DNA of 64,000 bases from positions 570,201-634,200 of the forward strand of contig OZ024857.1 in NCBI GenBank assembly GCA_964017155.1, given 5' to 3'. The position numbers and the translations under genes are program-made. Of this stretch, positions 1 to 13,401 are shown in pieces (within the stretch, counting starts at the first letter, position 1; each line of letters opens with the position of its first letter). Origin of the DNA: Oasisia sp. SBJ-2009 (Eukaryota > Annelida > Polychaeta > Sabellida > Siboglinidae). The notes beneath the pieces were generated by a model. It was not told where the DNA came from. It saw nothing but the letters and a program-made list of their open reading frames with translations, and searched no databases.

Positions 1-322
1 TGCGAATGGCACAATTCGCGCTGTCTTTTCGACCTCAAAAGTTTGCCAAGACGCGCTGTTTATAAAACATATATACGCGCAAGATGATTATAATTGAATT
101 AATTAATTTAATCAAGTATCAAATGTTGGCAAACATACTGATATAATAGCAACATTGAAGTGGGTCCGACTTGTACATAAGTGCCAAATAGTGAAATACT
201 GAAAACAAATTGAGAGTATACGTGCTTTTATGAGAGATTGCGCGTGAAGGTACGCGCCCGCAAGTGTTGGCACTTATGTACAAGTCGGGCCCACCTCAAT
301 TTTGGTATTATAACTGTATTTT

Positions 323-635
323 TGCCAACATTTGATACTTGATTTTGTTAATTCAATCAATTATAATCATCTTGCGCATATTAATGTTTTATATACAGCG
401 CGTCTTAGCAGACTTTTGAGGTCGAAAAGACAGCGTTGTCGGCATAAACAAACTGTTTATCGCTCATTTCATATGCACAGCGCAGTAACATGCACCTCTG
501 CGCTTGCGACTGGCACAATTCGCGCTGTCTTTTCGACCTCAACAGTTTGCCAAGACGCGCTGTTTATAAAACATAAATACGCGCAAGATGATTATAATTG
601 AATGAATTAATTTAATCAAGTATCAAATGTTGGCA
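323..635. repeat. Palindrome A of the satellite (113-bp inverted arms)
   Basis: The left arm 323-435 and right arm 523-635 are reverse complements without gaps. I count 10 mismatches in 113 positions (about 91% identity). They surround an 87-bp loop (436-522). The mismatches cluster near an AT-rich stretch and around the GCGCATATTAATG segment. Long stretches such as CAATTATAATCATCTTGCGC and GAGGTCGAAAAGACAGCG pair perfectly. This could extrude as a cruciform in DNA or fold into a long hairpin in RNA. Confidence 0.95.
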
Positions 636-926
636 AAAATACTGATATAATAGCAACATTGAGGTGGGTCCGACTTGTACATAAGTGCCAAATAGTGAAA
701 TACTGAAAACAAATTGAGAGTATACGTGGTCGGCATAAACAAACTGTTTATCGCTCATTTCATATGCACAGCGCAGTAACATGCACCTCTGCGCTTGCGA
801 ATGGCACAATTCGCGCTGTCTTTTCGACCTCAAAAGTTTGCCAAGACGCGCTGTTTATAAAACATATATACGCGCAAGATGATTATAATTGAATTAATTA
901 ATTTAATCAAGTATCAAATGTTGGCA
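636..926. repeat. Short 291-bp satellite monomer (copy 1)
   Basis: Here the B loop jumps after TATACGTG (721-728) directly into the A loop at GTCGGCATAAAC. This removes the rest of the B loop, the B right arm and the A left arm, a 213-bp deletion. The short motif CGTG is present at both parent breakpoints, which suggests a microhomology-mediated or unequal-exchange junction. The unit has lost its dyad symmetry because only one arm of each palindrome remains. Confidence 0.92.
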
Positions 927-1122
927 AACACACTGATATAATAGCAACATTGAAGTGGGTCCGACTTGTACATAAGTGCCAAATAGTGAAATACTGAAAA
1001 CAAATTGAGAGTATACGTGCTTTTATGAGAGATTGCGCGTGAAGGTACGCGCCCGCAAGTGTTGGCACTTATGTACAAGTCGGGCCCACCTCAATTTTGG
1101 TATTATAACTGTATTTTTGCCA
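922..1122. repeat. Palindrome B of the satellite (61-bp inverted arms)
   Basis: The left arm 922-982 and right arm 1062-1122 are reverse complements with 8 mismatches in 61 positions, enclosing a 79-bp loop. The outer half is more diverged than the inner half, where GACTTGTACATAAGTGCCAA pairs perfectly. The loop carries a small GCGT/ACGC hairpin. In many monomers the right arm is altered (GTGTAGGCATT in place of GTGTTGGCACTT), which weakens the inner stem. Confidence 0.93.
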
Positions 1123-1621
1123 ACATTTGATACTTGATTTTGTTAATTCAATCAATTATAATCATCTTGCGCATATTAATGTTTTATATACAGCGCGTCT
1201 TAGCAGACTTTTGAGGTCGAAAAGACAGCGTTGTCGGCATAAACAAACTGTTTATCGCTCATTTCATATGCACAGCGCAGTAACATGCACCTCTGCGCTT
1301 GCGACTGGCACAATTCGCGCTGTCTTTTCGACCTCAACAGTTTGCCAAGACGCGCTGTTTATAAAACATAAATACGCGCAAGATGATTATAATTGAATGA
1401 ATTAATTTAATCAAGTATTAAATGTTGGCAAAAATACTGATATAATAGCAACATTGAGGTGGGTCCGACTTGTACATAAGTGCCAAATAGTGAAATACTG
1501 AAAACAAATTGAGAGCATACGTGCTTTTATGAGAGAGTGCGCGTGAAGTTGCGCCCCCGCAAGTGTAGGCATTAACGTACAAGTCCGGCCCACCTCAATT
1601 TTGGTATTATAACTGTATCTT
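1118..1621. repeat. Representative full 504-bp satellite monomer
   Basis: This unit runs from one left A arm (starting TGCCAACATTTGATAC) to the next at 1622, exactly 504 bp. Order: A left arm 1118-1230, A loop 1231-1317, A right arm 1318-1430, B left arm 1426-1486, B loop, B right arm ending at the next monomer. A smaller hairpin, AGCGCAG with CTGCGCT, lies inside the A loop. The same order holds for the other full monomers I checked on both sides of the LINE. Confidence 0.95.
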
Positions 1622-1649
1622 TGCTAACATTTGATACTTGATTTTGTTA

Positions 1650-4600
1650 ATTCAATCAATTATAATCATCTTGCGCATATTAATGTTTTATATACAGCGC
1701 GTTCTAGCAGACTTTTGAGGTCGAAAAGACAGCGTGGTCGGCATAAACAAACTGTTTATCGCTCATTTAATATGCACAGCGCAGTAACATGCACCTCTTC
1801 GCTTGCGACTGGCACAATTCGCGCTGTCTTTTCGACCTCAAAAGTTTGCTAAGACGCGCTGTTTATAAAACATAAATACGCGCAAGATGATTATAATTGA
1901 ATGAATTAATTTAATCAAGTATCAAATGTTGGCAAAAATACTGATATAATAGCAACATTGAGGTGGGTCTGACTTGTACATAAGTGCCAAATAGTGAAAT
2001 ACTTAAAACAAATTGAGAGTATACGTGCTTTTATGAGAGAGTGCGCGTGAAGTTGCGCGCCCGCAAGTGTAGGCATTGATGTACAAGTCGGGCCCACCTC
2101 AATTTTGGTATTATAACTGTATCTTTGCCAACATTTGATACTTGCTTTTGTTAATTCAATCAATTATAATCATCTTGCGCATATATATGTTTTATAACCA
2201 GCGCGTCTCAGCAGATTTTAAGGTCGAAAAGACAGCGTGGTCGGCATAAACCCATTGTTTATCGCTCAATTCATATGCACAGCGGAGTAACATGCACCGC
2301 TGCGCTTGCGACTGGCACAAATCGCGCTGTCTTTTCGACCTCAAAAGTTTGCCAAGACGCGCTGTTTATAAAACATAAATACGCGCAAGATGATTAAAAT
2401 AGAATGAGTTAATTTAATCAAGTATCAAATGTTGGCAAAAATACTGATATAATAGCAACATTGAGATGGGTCCGACTTGTACATAAGTGCCAAATAGTGA
2501 AATACTGAAAACAAATTGAGAGTATACGTGATTTTATTTATGAAAGAGTGCGCGTGAAGGTACGCGTCCGCATGTGTTGGCACTTATGTACAAGTCGGGC
2601 CCACCTCAATTTTGGTATTATAACTGGATTTTTGCCAACATTTGGTACTTGATTTTGTTAATTCAATCAATTATATTCATCTTCCGCATATTTATGTTTT
2701 ATATACAGCGCGTCTTAGCAGACTTTTGAGGTCGAAAAGACAGCGCGGTCGGCCTAAACAAACTGTTTATCGCTCATTTCATATGCTCAGCGCAGAAACA
2801 TGCACCGCTGCGCTTGCGACTGGCACAAATCGCGCTGTCTTTTCGACCTCAAAAGTTTGCCAAGACGCGCTGTTTATAAAACATAAATACGCGCAAGATG
2901 ATTAAAATTGAATGAATTAATTTAATCAAGTATCAAATGTTGGCAAAAACACTGATATAATAGCAACATTGAGGTGTTTCCGACTTGTACATAAGTGCCA
3001 AATAGTGAAATACTGAAAACAAATTGAGAGTATACGTGCTTTTATGAGAGATTGCGCGTGAAGGTACGCGCCCGCAAGTGTTGGCACTTATGTACAAGTC
3101 GGGCCCACCTCAATTTTGGTATTATAACTGTATTTTTGCCAACATTTGATACTTGATTTTGTTAATTCAATCAATTATAATCATCTTGCGCATATTAATG
3201 TTTTATATACAGCGCGTCTTAGCAGACTTTTGAGGTCGTAAAGACAGCGTTGTCGGCATAAACAAACTGTTTATCGCTCATTTCATATGCACAGCGCAGT
3301 AACATGCACCTCTGCGCTTGCGACTGGCACAATTCGCGCTGTCTTTTCGACCTCAACAGTTTGCCAAGACGCGCTGTTTATAAAACATAAATACGCGCAA
3401 GATGATTATGATTGAATTAATTAATTTAATCAAGTATCAAATGTTGGCAAAAGTACTGATATAATAGCAACATTGAGGTGGGTCCGACTTGTACATAAGT
3501 GCCAAATAGTGAAATACTGAAAACAAATTGAGAGTATACGTGCTTTTATGAGAGAGTGCGCGTGAAGTTGCGCGCCCGCAAGTGTAGGCATTGATGTACA
3601 AGTCGGGCCCACCTCAATTTTGGTATTATAACTGTATCTTTGCCAACATTTTATACTTGATTTTGTTAATTCAATCAATTATAATCATCTTGCGCATATT
3701 AATGTTTTATATACAGCGCGTTCTAGCAGACTTTTGAGGTCGAAAAGACAGCGTGGTCGGCATAAACAAACTGTTTATCGCTCATTTAATATGCACAGCG
3801 CAGTAACATGCACCTCTTCGCTTGCGACTGGCACAATTCGCGCTGTCTTTTCGACCTCAAAAGTTTGCTAAGACGCGCTGTTTATAAAACATAAATACGC
3901 GCAAGATGATTATAATTGAATGAATTAATTTAATCAAGTATCAAATGTTGGCAAAAATACTGATATAATAGCAACATTGAGGTGGGTCTGACTTGTACAT
4001 AAGTGCCAAATAGTGAAATACTTAAAACAAATTGAGAGTATACGTGCTTTTATGAGAGAGTGCGCGTGAAGTTGCGCGCCCGCAAGTGTAGGCATTGATG
4101 TACAAGTCGGGCCCACCTCAATTTTGGTATTATAACTGTATCTTTGCCAACATTTGATACTTGCTTTTGTTAATTCAATCAATTATAATCATCTTGCGCA
4201 TATATATGTTTTATAACCAGCGCGTCTCAGCAGATTTTAAGGTCGAAAAGACAGCGTGGTCGGCATAAACCCATTGTTTATCGCTCAATTCATATGCACA
4301 GCGGAGTAACATGCACCGCTGCGCTTGCGACTGGCACAAATCGCGCTGTCTTTTCGACCTCAAAAGTTTGCCAAGACGCGCTGTTTATAAAACATAAATA
4401 CGCGCAAGATGATTAAAATAGAATGAGTTAATTTAATCAAGTATCAAATGTTGGCAAAAATACTGATATAATAGCAACATTGAGATGGGTCCGACTTGTA
4501 CATAAGTGCCAAATAGTGAAATACTGAAAACAAATTGAGAGTATACGTGATTTTATTTATGAAAGAGTGCGCGTGAAGGTACGCGTCCGCATGTGTTGGC

Positions 4601-5150
4601 ACTTATGTACAAGTCGGGCCCACCTCAATTTTGGTATTATAACTGGATTTTTGCCAACATTTGGTACTTGATTTTGTTAATTCAATCAATTATATTCATC
4701 TTCCGCATATTTATGTTTTATATACAGCGCGTCTTAGCAGACTTTTGAGGTCGAAAAGACAGCGCGGTCGGCCTAAACAAACTGTTTATCGCTCATTTCA
4801 TATGCTCAGCGCAGAAACATGCACCGCTGCGCTTGCGACTGGCACAAATCGCGCTGTCTTTTCGACCTCAAAAGTTTGCCAAGACGCGCTGTTTATAAAA
4901 CATAAATACGCGCAAGATGATTAAAATTGAATGAATTAATTTAATCAAGTATCAAATGTTGGCAAAAACACTGATATAATAGCAACATTGAGGTGTTTCC
5001 GACTTGTACATAAGTGCCAAATAGTGAAATACTGAAAACAAATTGAGAGTATACGTGCTTTTATGAGAGATTGCGCGTGAAGGTACGCGCCCGCAAGTGT
5101 TGGCACTTATGTACAAGTCGGGCCCACCTCAATTTTGGTATTATAACTGT
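1650..5150. repeat. Tandem 2019-bp higher-order duplication
   Basis: The monomer group at about 1650-3130 recurs 2019 bp later (about 3670-5150), including rare variants such as GCGTTCTAGCAG, TTTGGTACTTG with CATCTTCCGC, and AAACCCATTG. 2019 bp is four monomers plus small indels. Boundaries are approximate because they were placed by eye from variant markers. Confidence 0.8.
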
Positions 5151-7482
5151 ATTTTTGCCAACATTTGATACTTGATTTTGTTAATTCAATCAATTATAAT
5201 CATCTTGCGCATATTTATGTTTTATATACAGCGCGTCTTAGCAGACTTTTGAGGTCGAAAAGACAGCGCGGTCGGCCTAAACAAACTGTTTATCGCTCAT
5301 TTCATATGCTCAGCGCAGAAACATGCACCGCTGCGCTTGCGACTGGCACAAATCGCGCTGTCTTTTCGACCTCAAAAGTTTGCCAAGACGCGCTGTTTAT
5401 AAAACATAAATACGCGCAAGATGATTAAAATTGAATGAATTAATTTAATCAAGTATCAAATGTTGGCAAAAACACTGATATAATAGCAACATTGAGGTGT
5501 TTCCGACTTGTACATAAGTGCCAAATAGTGAAATACTGAAAACAAATTGAGAGTATACGTGCTTTTATGAGAGATTGCGCGTGAAGGTACGCGCCCGCAA
5601 GTGTTGGCACTTATGTACAAGTCGGGCCCACCTCAATTTTGGTATTATAACTGTATTTTTGCCAACATTTGATACTTGATTTTGTTAATTCAATCAATTA
5701 TAATCATCTTGCGCATATTAATGTTTTATATACAGCGCGTCTTAGCAGACTTTTGAGGTCGTAAAGACAGCGTTGTCGGCATAAACAAACTGTTTATCGC
5801 TCATTTCATATGCACAGCGCAGTAACATGCACCTCTGCGCTTGCGACTGGCACAATTCGCGCTGTCTTTTCGACCTCAACAGTTTGCCAAGACGCGCTGT
5901 TTATAAAACATAAATACGCGCAAGATGATTATGATTGAATTAATTAATTTAATCAAGTATCAAATGTTGGCAAAAGTACTGATATAATAGCAACATTGAG
6001 GTGGGTCCGACTTGTACATAAGTGCCAAATAGTGAAATACTGAAAACAAATTGAGAGTATACGTGCTTTTATGAGAGAGTGCGCGTGAAGTTGCGCGCCC
6101 GCAAGTGTAGACATTAATGTACAAGTCGGGCCCACCTCAATTTTGGTATTATAACTGTATCTTTGCTAACATGTGATACTTGATTTTGTTAATTCAATCA
6201 ATTATAATCATCTGCGCATATTAATGTTTTATATACAGCGCGTCTTAGCAGACTTTTGAGGTCGAAAAGACAGAGTGGTCGGCATAAACAAACTGTTTAT
6301 CGCTCATTTCATATGCACAGCGCAGTAACATGCACCTCTTCGCTTGCGACTGGCACAATTCGCGCTGTTTTTCGACCTCAAAAGTTTGCCAAGACGCGCT
6401 GTTTATAAAAAATAAATACGCGCAAGATGATTATAATTGAATGAATTAATTTAATCATGTATCAAATGTTGGCAAAAATACTGATATAATAGCAACATTG
6501 AGGTGGGTCCGACTTGTACATAAGTGCCAAATAGTGAAATACTGAAAACAAATTGAGAGTATACGTGCTTTTATGAGAGAGTGCGCGTGAAGTTGCGCGC
6601 CCGCAAGTGTAGGCATTGATGTACAAGTCGGGCCCACCTCAATTTTGGTATTATAACTGTATCTTTGCCAACATTTTATACTTGATTTTGTTAATTCAAT
6701 CAATTATAATCATCTTGCGCATATATATGTTTTATAACCAGCGCGTCTCAGCAGACTTTTAAGGTCGAAAAGACAGCGTGGTCGGCATAAACAAATTGTG
6801 TATCGCTCAATTCATATGCACAGCGCAGTAACATGCACCGCTGCGCTTGCGAATGGCACAATTCGCGCTGTCTTTTCGACCTCAAAAGTTTGCCAAGACG
6901 CGCTGTTTATAAAACATATATACGCGCAAGATGATTATAATTGAATTAATTAATTTAATCAAGTATCAAATGTTGGCAAACATAGTGATATAATAGCAAC
7001 ATTGAAGTGGGTCCGACTTGTACATAAGTGCCAAATAGTGAAATACTGAAAACAAATTGAGAGTATACGTGCTTTTATGAGAGATTGCGCGTGAAGGTAC
7101 GCGCCCGCAAGTGTTGGCACTGATGTACAAGTCGGGCCCACCTCAATTTTGGTATTATAACTGTATTTTTGCCAACATTTGATACTTGATTTTGTTAATT
7201 CAATCAATTATAATCATCTTGCGCATATTAATGTTTTATATACAGCGCGTCTTAGCAGACTTTTGAGGTCGAAAAGACAGCGTTGTCGGCATAAACAAAC
7301 TGTTTATCGCTCATTTCATATGCACAGCGCAGTAACATGCACCTCTGCGCTTGCGACTGGCACAATTCGCGCTGTCTTTTCGACCTCAACAGTTTGCCAA
7401 GACGCGCTGTTTATAAAACATAAATACGCGCAAGATGATTATAATTGAATGAATTAATTTAATCAAGTATCAAATGTTGGCA

Positions 7483-7773
7483 AAAATACTGATATAATAG
7501 CAACATTGAGGTGGGTCCGACTTGTACATATGTGCCAAATAGTGAAATACTGAAAACAAATTGAGAGTATACGTGGTCGGCATAAACAAACTGTTTATCG
7601 CTCATTTCATATGCACAGCGCAGTAACATGCACCTCTGCGCTTGCGAATGGCACAATTCGCGCTGTCTTTTCGACCTCAAAAGTTTGCCAAGACGCGCTG
7701 TTTATAAAACATATATACGCGCAAGATGATTATAATTGAATTAATTAATTTAATCAAGTATCAAATGTTGGCA
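7483..7773. repeat. Short 291-bp satellite monomer (copy 2)
   Basis: It has the same deletion junction as the first copy (TATACGTGGTCGG at 7568). A nearby substitution, GTACATATGTGCC, is shared with copy 3, so these two copies were duplicated together within the 3821-bp repeat. Confidence 0.92.
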
Positions 7774-10700
7774 AACATACTGATATAATAGCAACATTGA
7801 AGTGGGTCCGACTTGTACATAAGTGCCAAATAGTGAAATACTGAAAACAAATTGAGAGTATACGTGCTTTTATGAGAGATTGCGCGTGAAGTTACGCGCC
7901 CGCAAGTGTTGGCACTTATGTACAAGTCGGGCCCACCTCAATTTTGGTATTATAACTGTATTTTTGCCAACATTTGATACTTGATTTTGTTAATTCAATC
8001 AATTATAATCATCTTGCGCATATTAATGTTTTATATACAGCGCGTCTTAGCATACTTTTCAGGTCGAAAAGACAGCGTGGTCGGCATAAACAAACTGTTT
8101 ATCGCTCATTTCATATGCACAGCGCAGTAACATGCACCTCTTCGCTTGCGACTGGCACAATTCGCGCTGTCTTTTCGACCTCAACAGTTTGCCAAGACGC
8201 GCTGTTTATAAAACATAAATACGCGCAAGATGATTATAATTGAATTAATTAATTTAATCAAGTATCAAATGTTGGCAAAAATACTGATATAATAGCAACA
8301 TTGAGGTGGGTCCGACTTGTACATAAGTGCCAAATAGTGAAATATTGAAAACAAATTGAGAGTATACGTGCTTTTATGAGAGAGTGCGCGTGAAGTTGCG
8401 CGCCCGCAAGTGTAGGCATTGATGTACAAGTCGGGCCCACCTCAATTTTGGTATTATAACTGTATCTTTGCCAACATTTTATACTTGATTTTGTTAATTC
8501 AATCAATTATAATCATCTTGCGCATATATATGTTTTATAACCAGCGCGTCTCAGCAGACTTTTAAGGTCGAAAAGACAGCGTGGTCGGCATAAACAAATT
8601 GTTTATCGCTCAATTCATATGCACAGCGCAGTAACATGCACCGCTGCGCTTGCGACTGGCACAAATCGCGCTGTCTTTTCGACCTCAAAAGTTTGTCAAG
8701 ACGCGCTGTTTATAAAACATAAATACGCGCAAGATGATTAAAATTGAATGAATTAATTTAATCAAGTATCAAATGTTGGCAAAAATACTGATATAATAGC
8801 AACATTGAGATGGGTCCGACTTGTACATAAGTGCCAAATAGTGAAATACTGAAAACAAATTGAGAGTATACGTGATTTTATTTATGAAAGAGTGCGCGTG
8901 AAGGTACGCGTCCGCATGTGTTGGCACTTATGTACAAGTCGGGCCCACCTCAATTTTGGTATTATAACTGGATTTTTGCCAACATTTGGTACTTGATTTT
9001 GTTAATTCAATCAATTATATTCATCTTCCGCATATTTATGTTTTATATACAGCGCGTCTTAGCAGACTTTTGAGGTCGAAAAGACAGCGCGGTCGGCCTA
9101 AACAAACTGTTTATCGCTCATTTCATATGCTCAGCGCAGAAACATGCACCGCTGCGCTTGCGACTGGCACAAATCGCGCTGTCTTTTCGACCTCAAAAGT
9201 TTGCCAAGACGCGCTGTTTATAAAACATAAATACGCGCAAGATGATTAAAATTGAATGAATTAATTTAATCAAGTATCAAATGTTGGCAAAAACACTGAT
9301 ATAATAGCAACATTGAGGTGTTTCCGACTTGTACATAAGTGCCAAATAGTGAAATACTGAAAACAAATTGAGAGTATACGTGCTTTTATGAGAGATTGCG
9401 CGTGAAGGTACGCGCCCGCAAGTGTTGGCACTTATGTACAAGTCGGGCCCACCTCAATTTTGGTATTATAACTGTATTTTTGCCAACATTTGATACTTGA
9501 TTTTGTTAATTCAATCAATTATAATCATCTTGCGCATATTAATGTTTTATATACAGCGCGTCTTAGCAGACTTTTGAGGTCGTAAAGACAGCGTTGTCGG
9601 CATAAACAAACTGTTTATCGCTCATTTCATATGCACAGCGCAGTAACATGCACCTCTGCGCTTGCGACTGGCACAATTCGCGCTGTCTTTTCGACCTCAA
9701 CAGTTTGCCAAGACGCGCTGTTTATAAAACATAAATACGCGCAAGATGATTATGATTGAATTAATTAATTTAATCAAGTATCAAATGTTGGCAAAAGTAC
9801 TGATATAATAGCAACATTGAGGTGGGTCCGACTTGTACATAAGTGCCAAATAGTGAAATACTGAAAACAAATTGAGAGTATACGTGCTTTTATGAGAGAG
9901 TGCGCGTGAAGTTGCGCGCCCGCAAGTGTAGACATTAATGTACAAGTCGGGCCCACCTCAATTTTGGTATTATAACTGTATCTTTGCTAACATGTGATAC
10001 TTCATTTTGTTAATTCAATCAATTATAATCATCTGCGCATATTAATGTTTTATATACAGCGCGTCTTAGCAGACTTTTGAGGTCGAAAAGACAGAGTGGT
10101 CGGCATAAACAAACTGTTTATCGCTCATTTCATATGCACAGCGCAGTAACATGCACCTCTTCGCTTGCGACTGGCACAATTCGCGCTGTTTTTCGACCTC
10201 AAAAGTTTGCCAAGACGCGCTGTTTATAAAAAATAAATACGCGCAAGATGATTATAATTGAATGAATTAATTTAATCATGTATCAAATGTTGGCAAAAAT
10301 ACTGATATAATAGCAACATTGAGGTGGGTCCGACTTGTACATAAGTGCCAAATAGTGAAATACTGAAAACAAATTGAGAGTATACGTGCTTTTATGAGAG
10401 AGTGCGCGTGAAGTTGCGCGCCCGCAAGTGTAGGCATTGATGTACAAGTCGGGCCCACCTCAATTTTGGTATTATAACTGTATCTTTGCCAACATTTTAT
10501 ACTTGATTTTGTTAATTCAATCAATTATAATCATCTTGCGCATATATATGTTTTATAACCAGCGCGTCTCAGCAGACTTTTAAGGTCGAAAAGACAGCGT
10601 GGTCGGCATAAACAAATTGTGTATCGCTCAATTCATATGCACAGCGCAGTAACATGCACCGCTGCGCTTGCGAATGGCACAATTCGCGCTGTCTTTTCGA

Positions 10701-11303
10701 CCTCAAAAGTTTGCCAAGACGCGCTGTTTATAAAACATATATACGCGCAAGATGATTATAATTGAATTAATTAATTTAATCAAGTATCAAATGTTGGCAA
10801 ACATACTGATATAATAGCAACATTGAAGTGGGTCCGACTTGTACATAAGTGCCAAATAGTGAAATACTGAAAACAAATTGAGAGTATACGTGCTTTTATG
10901 AGAGATTGCGCGTGAAGGTACGCGCCCGCAAGTGTTGGCACTGATGTACAAGTCGGGCCCACCTCAATTTTGGTATTATAACTGTATTTTTGCCAACATT
11001 TGATACTTGATTTTGTTAATTCAATCAATTATAATCATCTTGCGCATATTAATGTTTTATATACAGCGCGTCTTAGCATACTTTTGAGGTCGAAAAGACA
11101 GCGTTGTCGGCATAAACAAACTGTTTATCGCTCATTTCATATGCACAGCGCAGTAACATGCACCTCTGCGCTTGCGACTGGCACAATTCGCGCTGTCTTT
11201 TCGACCTCAACAGTTTGCCAAGACGCGCTGTTTATAAAACATAAATACGCGCAAGATGATTATAATTGAATGAATTAATTTAATCAAGTATCAAATGTTG
11301 GCA

Positions 11304-11594
11304 AAAATACTGATATAATAGCAACATTGAGGTGGGTCCGACTTGTACATATGTGCCAAATAGTGAAATACTGAAAACAAATTGAGAGTATACGTGGTCG
11401 GCATAAACAAACTGTTTATCGCTCATTTCATATGCACAGCGCAGTAACATGCACCTCTGCGCTTGCGAATGGCACAATTCGCGCTGTCTTTTCGACCTCA
11501 AAAGTTTGCCAAGACGCGCTGTTTATAAAACATATATACGCGCAAGATGATTATAATTGAATTAATTAATTTAATCAAGTATCAAATGTTGGCA
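11304..11594. repeat. Short 291-bp satellite monomer (copy 3)
   Basis: The junction lies at 11389, exactly 3821 bp after copy 2, and carries the same private variant GTACATATGTGCC. It was therefore copied as part of the 3821-bp higher-order unit. Confidence 0.92.
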
Positions 11595-13110
11595 AACATA
11601 CTGATATAATAGCAACATTGAAGTGGGTCCGACTTGTACATAAGTGCCAAATAGTGAAATACTGAAAACAAATTGAGAGTATACGTGCTTTTATGAGAGA
11701 TTGCGCGTGAAGTTACGCGCCCGCAAGTGTTGGCACTTATGTACAAGTCGGGCCCACCTCAATTTTGGTATTATAACTGTATTTTTGCCAACATTTGATA
11801 CTTGATTTTGTTAATTCAATCAATTATAATCATCTTGCGCATATTAATGTTTTATATACAGCGCGTCTTAGCAGACTTTTCAGGTCGAAAAGACAGCGTG
11901 GTCGGCATAAACAAACTGTTTATCGCTCATTTCATATGCACAGCGCAGTAACATGCACCTCTTCGCTTGCGACTGGCACAATTCGCGCTGTCTTTTCGAC
12001 CTCAACAGTTTGCCAAGACGCGCTGTTTATAAAACATAAATACGCGCAAGATGATTATAATTGAATTAATTAATTTAATCAAGTATCAAATGTTGGCAAA
12101 AATACTGATATAATAGCAACATTGAGGTGGGTCCGACTTGTACATAAGTGCCAAATAGTGAAATATTGAAAACAAATTGAGAGTATACGTGCTTTTATGA
12201 GAGAGTGCGCGTGAAGTTGCGCGCCCGCAAGTGTAGGCATTGATGTACAAGTCGGGCCCACCTCAATTTTGGTATTATAACTGTATCTTTGCCAACATTT
12301 TATACTTGATTTTGTTAATTCAATCAATTATAATCATCTTGCGCATATATATGTTTTATAACCAGCGCGTCTCAGCAGACTTTTAAGGTCGAAAAGACAG
12401 CGTGGTCGGCATAAACAAATTGTTTATCGCTCAATTCATATGCACAGCGCAGTAACATGCACCGCTGCGCTTGCGACTGGCACAAATCGCGCTGTCTTTT
12501 CGACCTCAAAAGTTTGTCAAGACGCGCTGTTTATAAAACATAAATACGCGCAAGATGATTAAAATTGAATGAATTAATTTAATCAAGTATCAAATGTTGG
12601 CAAAAATACTGATATAATAGCAACATTGAGGTGTTTCCGACTTGTACATAAGTGCCAAATAGTGAAATACTGAAAACAAATTGAGAGTATACGTGCTTTT
12701 ATGAGAGAGTGCGCGTGAAGGTACGCGCCCGCAAGTGTTGGCACTTATGTACAAGTCGGGCCCACCTCAATTTTGGTATTATAACTGTATCTTTGCCAAC
12801 ATGTTATACTTGATTTTGTTAATTCAATCAATTATAATCATCTTGCGCATATATATATATGTTTTATAACCAGCGCGTCTCAGCAGACTTTTAAGGTCGA
12901 AAAGACAGCGTGGTCGGCATAAACAAATTGTGTATCGCTCAATTCATATGCACAGCGCAGTAACATGCACCGCTGCGCTTGCGACTGGCACAAATCGCGC
13001 TGTCTTTTCGACCTCAAAAGTTTGCCAAGACGCGCTGTTTATAAAACATAAATACGTGCAAGATGATTATAATTGAATGAATTAATTTATTCAAGTATCA
13101 AATGTTGGCA

Positions 13111-13401
13111 AAAATACTGATATAATAGCAACATTGAGGTGGGTCCGACTTGTACATAAGTGCCAAATAGTGAAATACTGAAAACAAATTGAGAGTATAC
13201 GTGGTCGGCATAAACAAACTGTTTATCGCTCATTTCATATGCACAGCGCAGTAACATGCACCTCTGCGCTTGCGAATGGCACAATTCGCGCTGTCTTTTC
13301 GACCTCAAAAGTTTGCCAAGACGCGCTGTTTATAAAACATATATACGCGCAAGATGATTATAATTGAATTAATTAATTTAATCAAGTATCAAATGTTGGC
13401 A
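13111..13401. repeat. Short 291-bp satellite monomer (copy 4)
   Basis: The junction at 13196 lies 12475 bp after copy 1. The monomers that follow (13602, 13886, 14106) repeat those after copy 1 in the same order, until a new join near 14.3 kb. Confidence 0.92.

Larger units (their letters stand above)
5200..12620. repeat. Tandem 3821-bp higher-order unit, two copies
   Basis: A unit of seven full monomers plus one short monomer (7 x 504 + 291, plus indels) is present twice, at about 5.2-9.0 kb and 9.0-12.6 kb. Eight consecutive landmarks keep the same 3821-bp offset, for example 5953/9774, 6455/10276, 7459/11280 and 8258/12079. The copies are nearly identical, which points to recent duplication. 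Confidence 0.85.

Noticed and set aside
1062..1090. CENP-B-box-like word in the B right arm (TTATGTACAAGTCGGG)
   Set aside because: It keeps the A-x2-CGGG half but departs from the TTCG half at two core positions, so I do not call it a CENP-B box.
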